A stretch of 64,000 nt of DNA from Desulforapulum sp034007745 (GCA_034007745.1 JAVEQI010000015.1:1-64000); one strand, 5' to 3'; positions 7,791 through 17,061 are shown, counted from the stretch's first letter. Translations and numbers: made by a program. Notes: generated by a model from the sequence alone, not told the origin.

Positions 7791-7897
7791 TTTTAAGAAC
7801 CGCAGATGAAATAAATTGAACATGAATATTTGCGGTCCTAGGGGGATAGGAGACCACGGTAACGGAACCCATCCAATGATCACAAGGACAAAAAGGG

Positions 7898-7935
7898 AAG
7901 CCCTTGATCGATGTAAATCGGTTGGGGGCTTTTTT
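7898..7935 (+). terminator. Riboswitch-controlled intrinsic terminator
   Basis: AAGCCC (7898-7903) pairs with GGGCTT (7926-7931). An inner CGAT/ATCG stem has a GTAA loop (7909-7920), and a T run follows. It sits 63 nt before the btuB start, as expected for the expression platform of the B12 riboswitch. Confidence 0.7.
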
Positions 7936-7998
7936 ATTTGCTGGCCCCGGCCAATAGATGGTTTTTAAATTATTTATTGCTTACAAAGGAGGCAGAAA

Positions 7999-9912
7999 AT
8001 GAAAAAGTTTGCGACATGTCTGGCAGGGTTGTTTCTGTGTCTGGCCATTGTCCAGAACGCAACGTCAGATGAGAAGAATGTGAAAATGGACGAAATTATT
8101 GTCAGTGCCACCCGTACGGAAATTGCTACGGACAGGGCAGGCGGCAACAGCATAACCGTCATCACATCCGACGACATCCAGGCAAAGCAGCAGAACAGTG
8201 TGGCCGAACTCCTCAAAACCGTGCCTGGAATCAACATCACCTCAACCGGCGGCCCGGGCACAGCGACCTCTGTGTTCATCCGGGGAGCCGACTCCAAGAA
8301 CACATTGGTCCTCCTGGACGGAATCATGCTCAACGATGTTTCCGGCCTCAACAGAAGCCCAGATCTCGCCAACATCAATGTTGACAACATCGAGCGGATC
8401 GAGGTGATTCGGGGCCCCATGAGCGTCATGTACGGGAGTAACGCCACGGCCGGTGTTATCAACATCATCACAAAGAAAGGGAAGAAAACGCCATCGGCAT
8501 CGGCTCAATTTGAAGCGGGCTCCTACGGGACATGGAAGGGTGATGCCAGTCTGGCCGGAGCAGTTGAAAGGATCAACTTTGCCTTCAGCGGATCCAAGAC
8601 AAAGACCCAGGGATTTTCCGCTGCCAATGACGACAACGATGCTATCCCCACGGGCGATAAAACCTCCGAAAAGGATGGCTATGAGAACATGACCATTTCC
8701 GCCAATGCAGGGATCGATATCACGGACAACTTCAGCATCAGCGGTGTTCTCCGGCATATGGACTCGGACGTTGATACGGACGGATACAACTGGGAAGGAT
8801 ATGCAGAGGATGACGACTCCAATATCGAATCCCGACAGACCTTTGGCAAGTTAGACGTGAACAACACCCTTTTCAACAATTTCCTGACCTCCAAATTCAC
8901 CTGGCAGGGAAGCCAGCAGACGAGGGACGGGTTTAACGATAATGTCAAAGAGTACAAGTATGATGGCGACACACGCACCTTCTCATGGCAGGGGGATCTC
9001 AACTTCAACAGCAACACCGTATCCATCGGAGCATCCTATTATGAGGAGAGCATGGAGTCGGAATCCTTTGGGAGCTGGGCCTCAAAATTTGACAAGAAGA
9101 AAGTCAACACCAAGAGCTACTGGCTCCAGGATCAGTTTTCGGCCATTGACAACCTTATCGTCATCGCAGGGATACGCCTGGATGACCATGAGGAGTTCGG
9201 CAACAAAACAACCTTCCGCCTGGCACCCTCCTACACCTTTCCCGACATCGGAACCACGCTCAAGGCAAGCTATGGTACGGGGTTCAGAGCGCCATCCCTT
9301 TATGAACTCTACGATCCCTACTATGGAAACAATGCCCTTGATGCTGAAGAAAGCGACGGATGGGACCTGGGATTTGAGCAGAGGTTGATCAACCACACTA
9401 TTACCATGGGCCTCACCTATTTTTCCATGGACTACGATAACCGCATCGACTATGACTTTGCCACCTCAAAATACACCCAGGCAGATGGCACTACCAAGAC
9501 CCGGGGTGTTGAGTTTTTCGCTGGATGGGACCCTCTGGAGAACATCGGGCTCACCCTGAACTATACCTACACAGACACCGAAGATCCAGATGGCGAGCCA
9601 TTGGCCCGCCGCCCGGAAAACAAAGTAGCGTTCAACACCCGGTATCTATTCCTGGAAAAGGGGACTCTGAATCTGGACGTTCAATGGGTGGATGATCGCA
9701 AGGCAGCAGGCTCTGCAATGGACAAGAACGGCAACCCGGTTGAAAATCTCGACTCCTACACCCTGGTGAATCTCGCCGGGTCATGGCAGCTGAACCCCCA
9801 CATACTGCTGTTCGGCCGGATCGACAACCTCTTTGATGAATTCTACGAGGAGGCTTTCAGCTATGCAACGGCCGGCCTGTCAGCCTATGGCGGTATCAGG
9901 CTGACCTTTTAA
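7999..9912 (+). CDS. btuB: TonB-dependent outer-membrane corrinoid receptor
   Basis: A 637-residue outer-membrane receptor. A signal peptide (MKKFATCLAGLFLCLAIVQNATS) leads into a TonB box (DEIIVSATRTE, about residues 31-41). A plug domain follows to about residue 150 (VPGINI, TSVFIRGADSKNTLVLLDG, IERIEVIRGPMSVMYGS), then a long beta-barrel that ends in the aromatic C-terminus GGIRLTF needed for outer-membrane insertion. The cobalamin riboswitch upstream and the CbiZ-like gene downstream identify the cargo as cobalamin or other corrinoids. No BtuCDF importer is present in the window. AAAGGAGG lies 8 nt before the ATG. Confidence 0.92.
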   Translation: MKKFATCLAGLFLCLAIVQNATSDEKNVKMDEIIVSATRTEIATDRAGGNSITVITSDDIQAKQQNSVAELLKTVPGINITSTGGPGTATSVFIRGADSKNTLVLLDGIMLNDVSGLNRSPDLANINVDNIERIEVIRGPMSVMYGSNATAGVINIITKKGKKTPSASAQFEAGSYGTWKGDASLAGAVERINFAFSGSKTKTQGFSAANDDNDAIPTGDKTSEKDGYENMTISANAGIDITDNFSISGVLRHMDSDVDTDGYNWEGYAEDDDSNIESRQTFGKLDVNNTLFNNFLTSKFTWQGSQQTRDGFNDNVKEYKYDGDTRTFSWQGDLNFNSNTVSIGASYYEESMESESFGSWASKFDKKKVNTKSYWLQDQFSAIDNLIVIAGIRLDDHEEFGNKTTFRLAPSYTFPDIGTTLKASYGTGFRAPSLYELYDPYYGNNALDAEESDGWDLGFEQRLINHTITMGLTYFSMDYDNRIDYDFATSKYTQADGTTKTRGVEFFAGWDPLENIGLTLNYTYTDTEDPDGEPLARRPENKVAFNTRYLFLEKGTLNLDVQWVDDRKAAGSAMDKNGNPVENLDSYTLVNLAGSWQLNPHILLFGRIDNLFDEFYEEAFSYATAGLSAYGGIRLTF

Positions 9913-9958
9913 CCAGATCCAGAAACAATAAATCCCCCACCCGGGGCAGGAGACAGCA

Positions 9959-11152
9959 ATGATCAAAAAAGGATTCTTCAGGGGCTTCACAACTTTTATT
10001 TCAACTCTGATTGTGGTTTCGACATTGGTTACGGCTTCGGCCGCGGGTGGGGATATCATCGACGCAGAACTCTCAAGCGAGCCCATTACCATCAATCAGG
10101 GCGTGGTGAAGGAGAGCTGGCGCAAGACCAGCCGCATTGCAGACTTCAAGCACAAAACCCTGGTCGTTGACTTCACATCACCCCAGGACATACTTTCCAC
10201 CCTGGAAGGATTTAGAACAGGCGTTACAACGGTGGCCAACCACTACCTGCCGCCCCCCTCCTGGGGCATCCCCCATGGCAAAGGTCTGGAATCGTTCACG
10301 TTCAGGATACTCGAAACAGTGGGACGTGACCCCGCCTCGTCTGCGCTTCTAATGACCGGCGCCGACATGGACAACCTCACAGTTACAGACAAGCACTACA
10401 GGGAGATGAGGGCCACGGCCCTTGTAACGGCCGGTGTCTGTTCCAATGCCCAGCGAGCCTCCCGGTCCACGGGCTTTTTTTATGAGCCGGGAACCATCAA
10501 CATCATTCTCATCACCAACATGGAACTTTCCCCCAGGGCCATGGCCCGGGCCATTATTTCCATCACTGAGGGAAAAAGTGCAGCCCTGGCGGATCTTGAC
10601 ATCAGAAGCTCGGATGATCCCCTGAACCTCCAGGCAACAGGAACGGGCACGGACAACATCATCGTTGTAAAGGGCCGGGGCCGCCCCCTGGACAGTGTGG
10701 GCGGCCACACGAAAATGGGGGAACTCATCGCAAAGGCCGTGTGCGACGGGGTTAAACAGGCCATATTTCTCCAGAACGGCATCCTCCCGGGCCGGGACAT
10801 TTTCCAGCGCCTGGACGAGCGAAAGATCTCCCTCCACGCCCTGGCTCAAAGTTCGGATTGCCAAGGAGATAAGACCTTATCGTCCAACACAGCCGCAAAA
10901 CTTAAAAGCCTGCTGCTGCAGCCCGAATATGCAGGTCTGGTGGAGCAGGCATTTGCACTGTGCGACGCCCGGGAACGTGGTTTGTTGAATGACCTTTCCG
11001 CCTTTTCCTTCACGGTAAACGCCGCAGCCCGGAAGATTGCGAAAAAACCCGTTGAGCGAATCACGGCCTTTGAATCCACCGGTTTTCTGCCCGAGCCCCT
11101 TAAAATGGTTTTTAACGCCCTGATTAACGGTATAATCCTGGGACAGAATTAG
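9959..11152 (+). CDS. cbiZ: Exported CbiZ-like adenosylcobinamide amidohydrolase
   Basis: A 397-residue protein with a CbiZ domain at about residues 90-310. Landmarks are SALLMTGADMDNLTV, TALVTAGVCSNAQRAS, GTINIILITNMELSPRAMAR, SAALADLDIRSS, ATGTGTDNIIVV and GGHTKMGELIAKAV. CbiZ cleaves the aminopropanol arm of (adenosyl)cobinamide or pseudocobalamin to give cobyric acid for cobamide remodelling. Unusually, it starts with a Sec-type signal sequence (basic MIKKGFFRG, hydrophobic core, ASA-A cleavage-like site) and has about 85 extra C-terminal residues of unknown role. Classical CbiZ is cytoplasmic and about 220 residues. It follows btuB by 46 nt and shares its riboswitch. A periplasmic site of action is inferred. 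Its TAG stop is the first unit of a heptamer array. Confidence 0.85.
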   Translation: MIKKGFFRGFTTFISTLIVVSTLVTASAAGGDIIDAELSSEPITINQGVVKESWRKTSRIADFKHKTLVVDFTSPQDILSTLEGFRTGVTTVANHYLPPPSWGIPHGKGLESFTFRILETVGRDPASSALLMTGADMDNLTVTDKHYREMRATALVTAGVCSNAQRASRSTGFFYEPGTINIILITNMELSPRAMARAIISITEGKSAALADLDIRSSDDPLNLQATGTGTDNIIVVKGRGRPLDSVGGHTKMGELIAKAVCDGVKQAIFLQNGILPGRDIFQRLDERKISLHALAQSSDCQGDKTLSSNTAAKLKSLLLQPEYAGLVEQAFALCDARERGLLNDLSAFSFTVNAAARKIAKKPVERITAFESTGFLPEPLKMVFNALINGIILGQN

Positions 11153-11185
11153 TAGGTAGTAGATAGTGGGTAGTGGGCAGCGGTA
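11150..11185 (+). repeat. TAGGTAG-type heptamer array starting at the cbiZ stop codon
   Basis: Directly after (and in register with) the cbiZ TAG stop come TAGGTAG, TAGATAG, TGGGTAG, TGGGCAG and CGGTAG. This is the same family as the arrays at 1227-1261, 50880-50896 and 54966-55031, all of which also touch a TAG stop. Confidence 0.75.
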
Positions 11186-11230
11186 GTAGACTGAGCACCC
11201 TTTGTGGCGGGCACAATAAAGCCCAAGCTT

Positions 11231-11258
11231 AGGTTTCGCTGTACTCTACCCAACCTGC
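11231..11258 (-). repeat. Dispersed ACCCAACCT repeat copy
   Basis: The segment aggtttcgctgtactctacc followed by caacctgc matches, in the same strand sense, the repeat at 32648-32674 (tttcgttcctcaacccaacc then tagg). From memory, repeats of the form GTTGGGTTTCG...CCCAACCTA are scattered through many bacterial genomes. The rest of 11186-11368 shows nothing else recognisable. Confidence 0.5.
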
Positions 11259-11368
11259 ATTGCCAAACCAGCAATAATGGCGAATGGCCGACACTAGGAT
11301 CAAAACCAAAAATCTTGACATTGTCTTCAGATATTACTAAGTAAGAAAATCTTAATTGAGCCTGATTC

Positions 11369-11463
<95 letters not shown>

Positions 11464-11532
11464 CAAGGAAATCAGGCCCGACAACAACCGTATACTCGAT
11501 TATCAGGTGAAAGCAAGGACTGACTTAAATTG

Positions 11533-12897
11533 ATGCCTGGCTGGCTTCAGAATCGTTTTAATCGCATGCATCCAACCACCCTGCTGCTGCTGAGCTACCT
11601 CATGACCATTGTGGCGGGAACCCTGGGACTGATGCTGCCGGCGGCAACGGTGAACGGGAATATTCCCGCCATTGATGCTCTGTTTACTGCGACCTCGGCC
11701 GTTTGCGTAACCGGGCTTATCGTCGTGGACACAGGATCATTTTTCACACCCTTTGGCCAGGGGATAATTCTGATTCTGATTCAGATCGGCGGACTTGGAA
11801 TAATGACCATCTCCATTGCACTTTTCCAGATCATCGGGAAAAAGGTCGTATTTCAACAACGCATGGCCATGCAGGAGGTCTTCTCCCACACCCCGCGCCA
11901 AGACATCTACTACCTGCTCCGCTCGGTGCTTTTCTTTACAATTTCCATTGAGAGCGTAGGTGCCGTGATTCTGATTTTCCACTGGAGCTCCACCTGCCCG
12001 TTTCCCGAGGCCGTGTATCGGGGCGTTTTCCACTCGATTTCGGCCTTCTGCAACGCCGGATTTTCACTTTTCAGCGACAGCCTCATGCCAGACAGGGGGT
12101 CTGTTACGCTGAATACGACGGTGAGCGGCCTGATTATTCTGGGCGGTATCGGGTTCCCAGTTGTATATGAGATCTATGGCCGCACCATATTAAAAAAACC
12201 GGGCAAAATCTCAATTCAGACAAAAAGTGTCATCCTTACAACCATCGGACTTACCGTAGCTGGCTTTTTGGTGATCCTGGTATCCGAGAGGGCGCTGATC
12301 ACCGACCTGGGATGGAAAAAAGGAGTTCTGGCGGCATTATTTCAATCCGTGACCTGCCGCACGGCCGGATTCAATACCCTGGATATCTCTTCCTTGAATA
12401 CCGCCACCCTTTTGTTCATGATGTTTCTAATGTTTGTGGGGGCATCACCTGGTTCCTGCGGAGGCGGGATAAAGACAACCACCTTTGCAGTGCTGACAGC
12501 CTTTTCCTGGGCCCGGATAAGACGCTGCAAGAGTGTAAACCTGTTTAAAAAGACTCTTCCGGATGAAACAATCACCAAAAGCATCTCAGTACTTGTCTTT
12601 TCCCTGGCCATCATCTGCGTTGCGGTCTTTATGATCCTTTTCATTGATCCTGATCATGGGGCCCGTATCAGCGGAAACCGTGAATTTTTAAGCTTTCTCT
12701 TTGAAACGGTCTCGGCATTCGGAACGGTCGGTCTCTCCATGGGTGTTACCCTGGCGCTGGACTCCTGGGGCAAGCTGATTATCATCGCTTTGATGATCAT
12801 CGGCCGTGTCGGGGTTCCGGTATTCACCTATATTATCGCAGGAGGGGGGCACACCAGGGGATTACAGTACGCCGAGGAAAACATGATGATTGGATAA
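11533..12897 (+). CDS. ktrB: TrkH/KtrB-type potassium channel subunit
   Basis: A 454-residue inner-membrane protein with four MPM (membrane-pore-membrane) repeats. The selectivity-filter segments are visible: FTATSAVCVTGL, HSISAFCNAGFS, SVTCRTAGFNT and ETVSAFGTVGLS. They provide the filter glycines of the SKT superfamily. It conducts K+ (possibly with Na+ coupling as in Ktr) under control of the RCK/KTN protein encoded next. The annotated ATG (11533) follows an in-frame TTG; the ribosome site is weak (AAGG). It starts a four-gene cluster: channel, TrkA/KtrA, RCK-USP fusion, cation/proton antiporter. Confidence 0.92.
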   Translation: MPGWLQNRFNRMHPTTLLLLSYLMTIVAGTLGLMLPAATVNGNIPAIDALFTATSAVCVTGLIVVDTGSFFTPFGQGIILILIQIGGLGIMTISIALFQIIGKKVVFQQRMAMQEVFSHTPRQDIYYLLRSVLFFTISIESVGAVILIFHWSSTCPFPEAVYRGVFHSISAFCNAGFSLFSDSLMPDRGSVTLNTTVSGLIILGGIGFPVVYEIYGRTILKKPGKISIQTKSVILTTIGLTVAGFLVILVSERALITDLGWKKGVLAALFQSVTCRTAGFNTLDISSLNTATLLFMMFLMFVGASPGSCGGGIKTTTFAVLTAFSWARIRRCKSVNLFKKTLPDETITKSISVLVFSLAIICVAVFMILFIDPDHGARISGNREFLSFLFETVSAFGTVGLSMGVTLALDSWGKLIIIALMIIGRVGVPVFTYIIAGGGHTRGLQYAEENMMIG

Positions 12898-12918
12898 ATA
12901 AAAAGGACAGGAGTAATA

Positions 12919-13575
12919 ATGAAACGATTTGCCGTGATCGGTGCCGGAAGCTTCGGATATTATGTGGCCAAGGCACTGTATGAGAATAAAAACGAGGTGA
13001 TCGTAATAGATCGCATGAAGGAACGGGTGCAGGCCATTGATCCCCATTGCACCAGCGCCATTGTGCAGGATGTCACAGACATCGAGGCACTTAAGGGGCT
13101 GGGGCTGGAGGAGATGGATGCGGTCATCGTCAGCACGGGAAGCAACATTAAACCCAGCATACTGATCTGCTTTCATTTAAGCCGTATGGAAATCAAACGG
13201 ATTATTGTAAAGGCTGAGGATGACGATCACGGGGAGATTCTCAAACAGCTCGGAGCAACGGAAATCATTCGTCCCGGCCTTGACATGGCCCAGCGCCTGG
13301 CACTCAAGTTGACATCTCCCAATATTATTGAGTTTTTGCCGCTGGTAGAGGATTTCACCATTGCCCAGGTGGAGCCTCCCCGATCGTTCATTGGAAAATC
13401 CATAAAGGAGCTGGACTTGCGAAAGCGCTATAAGGTCAATATCATCGCCATTAAAGAAATGGTTCCGGAACGAGTTGTCATGGTCCCCGGGGCTGATTTT
13501 CTTGTCAAGGAGAGCGATATCCTCATTATCCTGGGCAAGGAAAAGGATCTTTCTGAAATCAGGGAGTTGAAATGA
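12919..13575 (+). CDS. ktrA: TrkA/KtrA potassium-uptake regulatory protein
   Basis: A 218-residue cytoplasmic KTN/RCK protein. The N-terminal Rossmann domain starts MKRFAVIGAGSFGYYVAKAL (GxGxxG) with the acidic ribose-binding end VIVIDRMKE. It is followed by an RCK_C domain from about residue 135 (RSFIGKSIKELDLRKRYKVN to SDILIILGKEKDL). Such proteins form octameric rings on TrkH/KtrB and gate it in response to ATP/ADP, NAD(H) or c-di-AMP. It follows ktrB by 21 nt with a purine-rich site (aaaggacaggag). It overlaps the next gene by 4 nt (ATGA), so translation of the two is coupled. Confidence 0.92.
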   Translation: MKRFAVIGAGSFGYYVAKALYENKNEVIVIDRMKERVQAIDPHCTSAIVQDVTDIEALKGLGLEEMDAVIVSTGSNIKPSILICFHLSRMEIKRIIVKAEDDDHGEILKQLGATEIIRPGLDMAQRLALKLTSPNIIEFLPLVEDFTIAQVEPPRSFIGKSIKELDLRKRYKVNIIAIKEMVPERVVMVPGADFLVKESDILIILGKEKDLSEIRELK

Positions 13576-14990
13576 AACTCATTATCTGCGGGACAGGGCG
13601 GATCACCGATGAACTCCTAAAGCGCATGGGTGAAAGCTGGGAGATCACCTTGATCGAGAAACAGGAGTCAAGGCTCTCACCCTTTGCCCAGCGATTTCCA
13701 AACATCGTGCGGGTCATGGCTGAAGATGCCTCAAGTCCGGTGGTGCTCGAAAAAGCCGGGCTGGCAGACCAGGACGCTGTTCTGGCAATGACCAATGATG
13801 ACGATGTGAATCTTGCCATTGCACGGTTTGCGCGGGGGGCAGATATAAAGACCGTTGTGGCGGTGGTCCGTGATCCAGAAAAGATTCCCGAGTTTCAGGA
13901 ACTGAATATCTGGACCATCAGCATAACCACGGATGCGGCGCGCAAGGTATACCAGTTTCTCAAGGACCCGCGCATCCGCATTATCGGCCTTGGGGAGGGT
14001 GAAGGTGAACTCCTGGAAATGGTAGTGGGCCGGAAGGACGTTTCGAGCCTTGCCAATATCCCCTCCTGGCAGGACCCGGAATGGCAGGTGGCGGGTATCA
14101 TACGTAAAAACAGTCTCCTTTTTCCAGACACCCTGATTTCCGTCAAAGAGGGTGACCGGCTGCTGATTCTGGGCAAAGCCGAACTCTACAATACATTTTC
14201 ACGACGTCTGGCGGAAAACCCACTCCACTTTCCCCGGACATACGGACAGCACATGATCCTGGGAGTTTCTGATGACGCCTCCCTTGATATCACCGAACTT
14301 TTGAACGAGGCCTTTTACCTGGCCCAGGGGACCCACATTGAAAAGATAAAGATCACCTGCGAAACGCCCATCCCTGATATTGAAGAGGCGGTTTCACGCT
14401 GGTCAGAGAGCCTTGAGATCGAGATGGTTGATGGAGAGGGCAGCCTGAAAAAAAGAACAACCAAACTGGCCAACGAAATCGAGGCAGGTATTGTTATCAT
14501 TCCACACACGCAACGCTCCTTTCCAGGCACTTTAATGGAAAACCCCTTAATAAAACTCGCCGCATCCCTTCCCTGTCCCCTTCTTCTGTCCCGGTTCACC
14601 GATCCCTATGAACGACTGCTGGTTCCCTTTAACAGGTCCCTGGCCAGCCAGCGTGCCCTTGAGATTGCAATGGATCTTGCAGCTCAGCTTACGGCAGAAG
14701 TCTCTGTGATCATCGTGGTTGAACCCGCATATCTGCGGGGGGATGCCGCCGCATCCGGGCAATGGGAACAGGAAACATTGAAACAGGTGCGTGAGCTCTC
14801 CCGGGTCCACAAAATCGAGGTTCAAGAGATTATCTGCAAGGGAAATCCGGTCAAGGAAATCGCAGCCGCAGCCATCGATTTCCAACTCCTGGTGATGGGC
14901 AGACAAAATGGGGATACCGGCTTTTTCTCCACCGGTGTCCCAGGCATGGTCGTGGACCGGACACCTTGTTCCATACTGCTTGTTTCATAA
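13572..14990 (+). CDS. TrkA-like RCK protein fused to universal-stress-protein domains
   Basis: A 472-residue cytoplasmic fusion. Residues of about 1-115 are an RCK_N/Rossmann domain (MKLIICGTGRITDELLKRM). About 125-210 is RCK_C (EWQVAGIIRKNSLLFPDTLI, EGDRLLILGKAELY). The remainder looks like a degenerate USP-like unit (about 220-335) and a clearer USP domain (about 345-472: YERLLVPFNRSLASQRALEI ... FQLLVMGRQNGDTGFFSTG ... TPCSILLVS). The USP nucleotide loop is only partly conserved. It overlaps ktrA by 4 nt and precedes the CPA2 antiporter, so it probably regulates either the K+ channel or the antiporter by sensing nucleotide or energy state. That is inference from domains and position. Confidence 0.85.
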   Translation: MKLIICGTGRITDELLKRMGESWEITLIEKQESRLSPFAQRFPNIVRVMAEDASSPVVLEKAGLADQDAVLAMTNDDDVNLAIARFARGADIKTVVAVVRDPEKIPEFQELNIWTISITTDAARKVYQFLKDPRIRIIGLGEGEGELLEMVVGRKDVSSLANIPSWQDPEWQVAGIIRKNSLLFPDTLISVKEGDRLLILGKAELYNTFSRRLAENPLHFPRTYGQHMILGVSDDASLDITELLNEAFYLAQGTHIEKIKITCETPIPDIEEAVSRWSESLEIEMVDGEGSLKKRTTKLANEIEAGIVIIPHTQRSFPGTLMENPLIKLAASLPCPLLLSRFTDPYERLLVPFNRSLASQRALEIAMDLAAQLTAEVSVIIVVEPAYLRGDAAASGQWEQETLKQVRELSRVHKIEVQEIICKGNPVKEIAAAAIDFQLLVMGRQNGDTGFFSTGVPGMVVDRTPCSILLVS

Positions 14991-15006
14991 AAAGAGGCCT
15001 ACTAAA

Positions 15007-16224
15007 ATGATCATCCACTCTGCATGGGCACTGGTTCTGGTATCTGTTGGAGCTGCGTTTCTTCCCAGCCTGGGACGACGCCTGCGGCTCCCTTCTGTGG
15101 TGCTTGAAATTCTTTTCGGCGTCTTCATCGGCAAAAGCCTCCTGAACCTTCAGTTTGGAGAAGACTGGCTTTCATTTATGGCCCACCTTGGCTTTCTCAT
15201 CCTGATGTTCCACGCCGGCATGGAAATCAACTTCCAGATGCTCAAGAAACAGCGGGCCGGCATGTTCGGCATCCAAGCGGGTGTTTTTCTCGCCACCGTA
15301 CTCCTCTCCATGGGTGCCGCCTTTATCCTTGATCAGGGGTTCTACCTGGGGCTGGTCCTGTCGACCACGTCGCTCGGGCTGGTGGTCCCCACCCTCAGCG
15401 ATACTGGTGCCAGTCAGTCCCCCCTCGGACAAAACGCCCTGATTGCAGCGACCCTGGCCGATTTCCTGACCCTCTTTGCGATCACGTTCTTCCTCCTGTG
15501 GCATCAAAACGGATTTGGCTGGGATTTCCTGCGCCCCCTGCCGCTGTTCATCGGATTTGGCATCCTGCTCAAGCTCGTAAAGTTCCTGGCCTGGTGGTAT
15601 CCGGAAAAGACAGGACGGTTGCTGGCGGACAGGGACTCCCAGGAACTCGGAGTCCGGTTTTCCATGGCCCTGCTTTTTCTCTTTGTGGCTCTCTCCGAGA
15701 TGGCCCATCTTGAGCCGGTCCTGGGGGCCTTCCTCGGGGGTGCCCTTCTCTCTATTGTATTCCGGGAAAAAGCCCAGCTGGAGATGAAGCTGTCAGGATT
15801 TGGATATGGGTTTCTGGTCCCCCTTTTTTTCATCCATGTGGGTATGCAGTTTGATGTGGCCAACGTGCTTAACCTTGAGCAGCTTTTGTTTACCGCCAAG
15901 CTGCTGGGATTTGCCGTGGCCGTAAAGGTCCTGCCGAGCCTGCTGTTCATGCTTTCCGGGGTCTCTTTTCTGAACTCCCTCAATATCGGACTGCTCATGA
16001 CATCGCGGTTGAGCCTTATTATCGTGGCCGCCACCATCGGGCTTGAGTTCGGATTCATCACCGAAGCATTCAAAGATGCCATCATCCTGCTGGCAATCAT
16101 CACCTGCCTGATGGGCCCCACCATGTTCAAGGCTTTTTATCGAACAGAAAAGGAGACAACAGACAGCGGCACCCGCATCGAAAAATCCCGGCTGACCGCT
16201 GGTTGGATGCAGCAGTCCAAATAA
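15007..16224 (+). CDS. CPA2-family monovalent cation:proton antiporter
   Basis: A 405-residue integral membrane protein of the Kef/NapA-like cation:proton antiporter-2 family with about 11-12 hydrophobic segments. Supporting segments are LPSVVLEILFGVFIGKS, LGFLILMFHAGMEINFQMLK, LSTTSLGLVVPTLSDTG and LEPVLGAFLGGALLS. There is no C-terminal TrkA-N domain, unlike KefB/C, and this fits a separate RCK-USP protein encoded just upstream as its partner. It probably moves K+ or Na+ against H+. The start is ATG 15007 (AGAGG 9 nt upstream); the longer in-frame extension runs back into the preceding gene and is rejected. Confidence 0.88.
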   Translation: MIIHSAWALVLVSVGAAFLPSLGRRLRLPSVVLEILFGVFIGKSLLNLQFGEDWLSFMAHLGFLILMFHAGMEINFQMLKKQRAGMFGIQAGVFLATVLLSMGAAFILDQGFYLGLVLSTTSLGLVVPTLSDTGASQSPLGQNALIAATLADFLTLFAITFFLLWHQNGFGWDFLRPLPLFIGFGILLKLVKFLAWWYPEKTGRLLADRDSQELGVRFSMALLFLFVALSEMAHLEPVLGAFLGGALLSIVFREKAQLEMKLSGFGYGFLVPLFFIHVGMQFDVANVLNLEQLLFTAKLLGFAVAVKVLPSLLFMLSGVSFLNSLNIGLLMTSRLSLIIVAATIGLEFGFITEAFKDAIILLAIITCLMGPTMFKAFYRTEKETTDSGTRIEKSRLTAGWMQQSK

Positions 16225-16324
16225 AAACCTTGTTCCTCGAATATGAGCATTTTATGACGATGGCTGGTATTACGATCAACCCAGAGTTATTTAAGGCAGA
16301 CATCCACACTATTTGATTTTCTTC

Positions 16325-16353
16325 TTGACATCCCCCGTACGAATAAGTAATTA
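16325..16353 (+). promoter_or_regulatory. Possible promoter upstream of the TetR-led operon
   Basis: A perfect -35 TTGACA (16325-16330) is followed after 17 nt by TAATTA (16348-16353), a weak -10. A short dyad GTAA-ttatcac-TTAC (16347-16361) overlaps the -10 and could be a TetR-family operator. Suggestive only. Confidence 0.3.
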
Positions 16354-16467
16354 TCACTTACCATGATATTCAAGATGGATAAAAAACCAAGCCTAACCGG
16401 CAACAAACTGAAATAAAAGAAAATAATCCAAAAACCTGACAGGTAAGGGAAACATACCTTAAAGACA

Positions 16468-17061
16468 ATGGAACAGAAAGAAACTCAGTCCCCACCAGGA
16501 AAGAAAAAGATCCTCAAGGCCCTGCGCCACCTTCTGGAGGATAGAAACTTCGCATCTATTACCATTGCAGAAATCGCCCGCACCGCAGGGGTTACCGAAG
16601 GCCTGATCTACAAATATTTCAAAAATAAGCGGGACATTCTTCACCAGGTACTGTCAGACCACTACCGGGAATTTCTAATCCAGATCCGCCGGGACCTCAG
16701 GGGGATAGACGGCACGTTGAATCGTCTCCAGAAGATAATCTGGACGTGTATCGACCGCTATGCCAACCACCGGGTTTTTGCAAGGATCATCCTGCTGGAG
16801 GTTAGAAACAGCGACGATTATTTTGAGAGCGAGGCATACCAGCAGGTTCGAACCCTCAACACAATCATCATGGAGTTAATTGAGCAGGGAGTAAAAACAG
16901 GCGAAATACGTCGGGAAATTTCTCCAGCCTACATCCGAAACGCCATCTTTGGAGCCATCGAACATTCGTGCATGAACAGGGCCATCTTCAACAAACCAGT
17001 TTCAACAGACGAGGCTGCCCGAAACATAACGGACCTTATTTTTAACGGCATCAAACAATAA
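16468..17061 (+). CDS. TetR-family transcriptional regulator
   Basis: A 197-residue TetR/AcrR repressor. The N-terminal helix-turn-helix is clear (ITIAEIARTAGVTEGLIYKY, then FKNKRDILHQVL), at about residues 30-65. The C-terminal ligand/dimer domain has a tail typical of fatty-acid-responsive TetR regulators (IEQGVKTGEIRREISPAYIR). It stands 58 nt before an acyl-CoA ligase gene and at the head of a beta-oxidation operon. It probably represses the operon and itself, with an acyl-CoA as inducer, by analogy with FadR/PsrA-type TetR proteins. The ribosome site is weak. Confidence 0.9.
   Translation: MEQKETQSPPGKKKILKALRHLLEDRNFASITIAEIARTAGVTEGLIYKYFKNKRDILHQVLSDHYREFLIQIRRDLRGIDGTLNRLQKIIWTCIDRYANHRVFARIILLEVRNSDDYFESEAYQQVRTLNTIIMELIEQGVKTGEIRREISPAYIRNAIFGAIEHSCMNRAIFNKPVSTDEAARNITDLIFNGIKQ

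Noticed and set aside
14908..15006. Upstream extension of the CPA2 antiporter
   Set aside because: It overlaps the end of the RCK-USP gene by about 80 bases, is not hydrophobic and is not antiporter-like. ATG 15007 has an AGAGG site.
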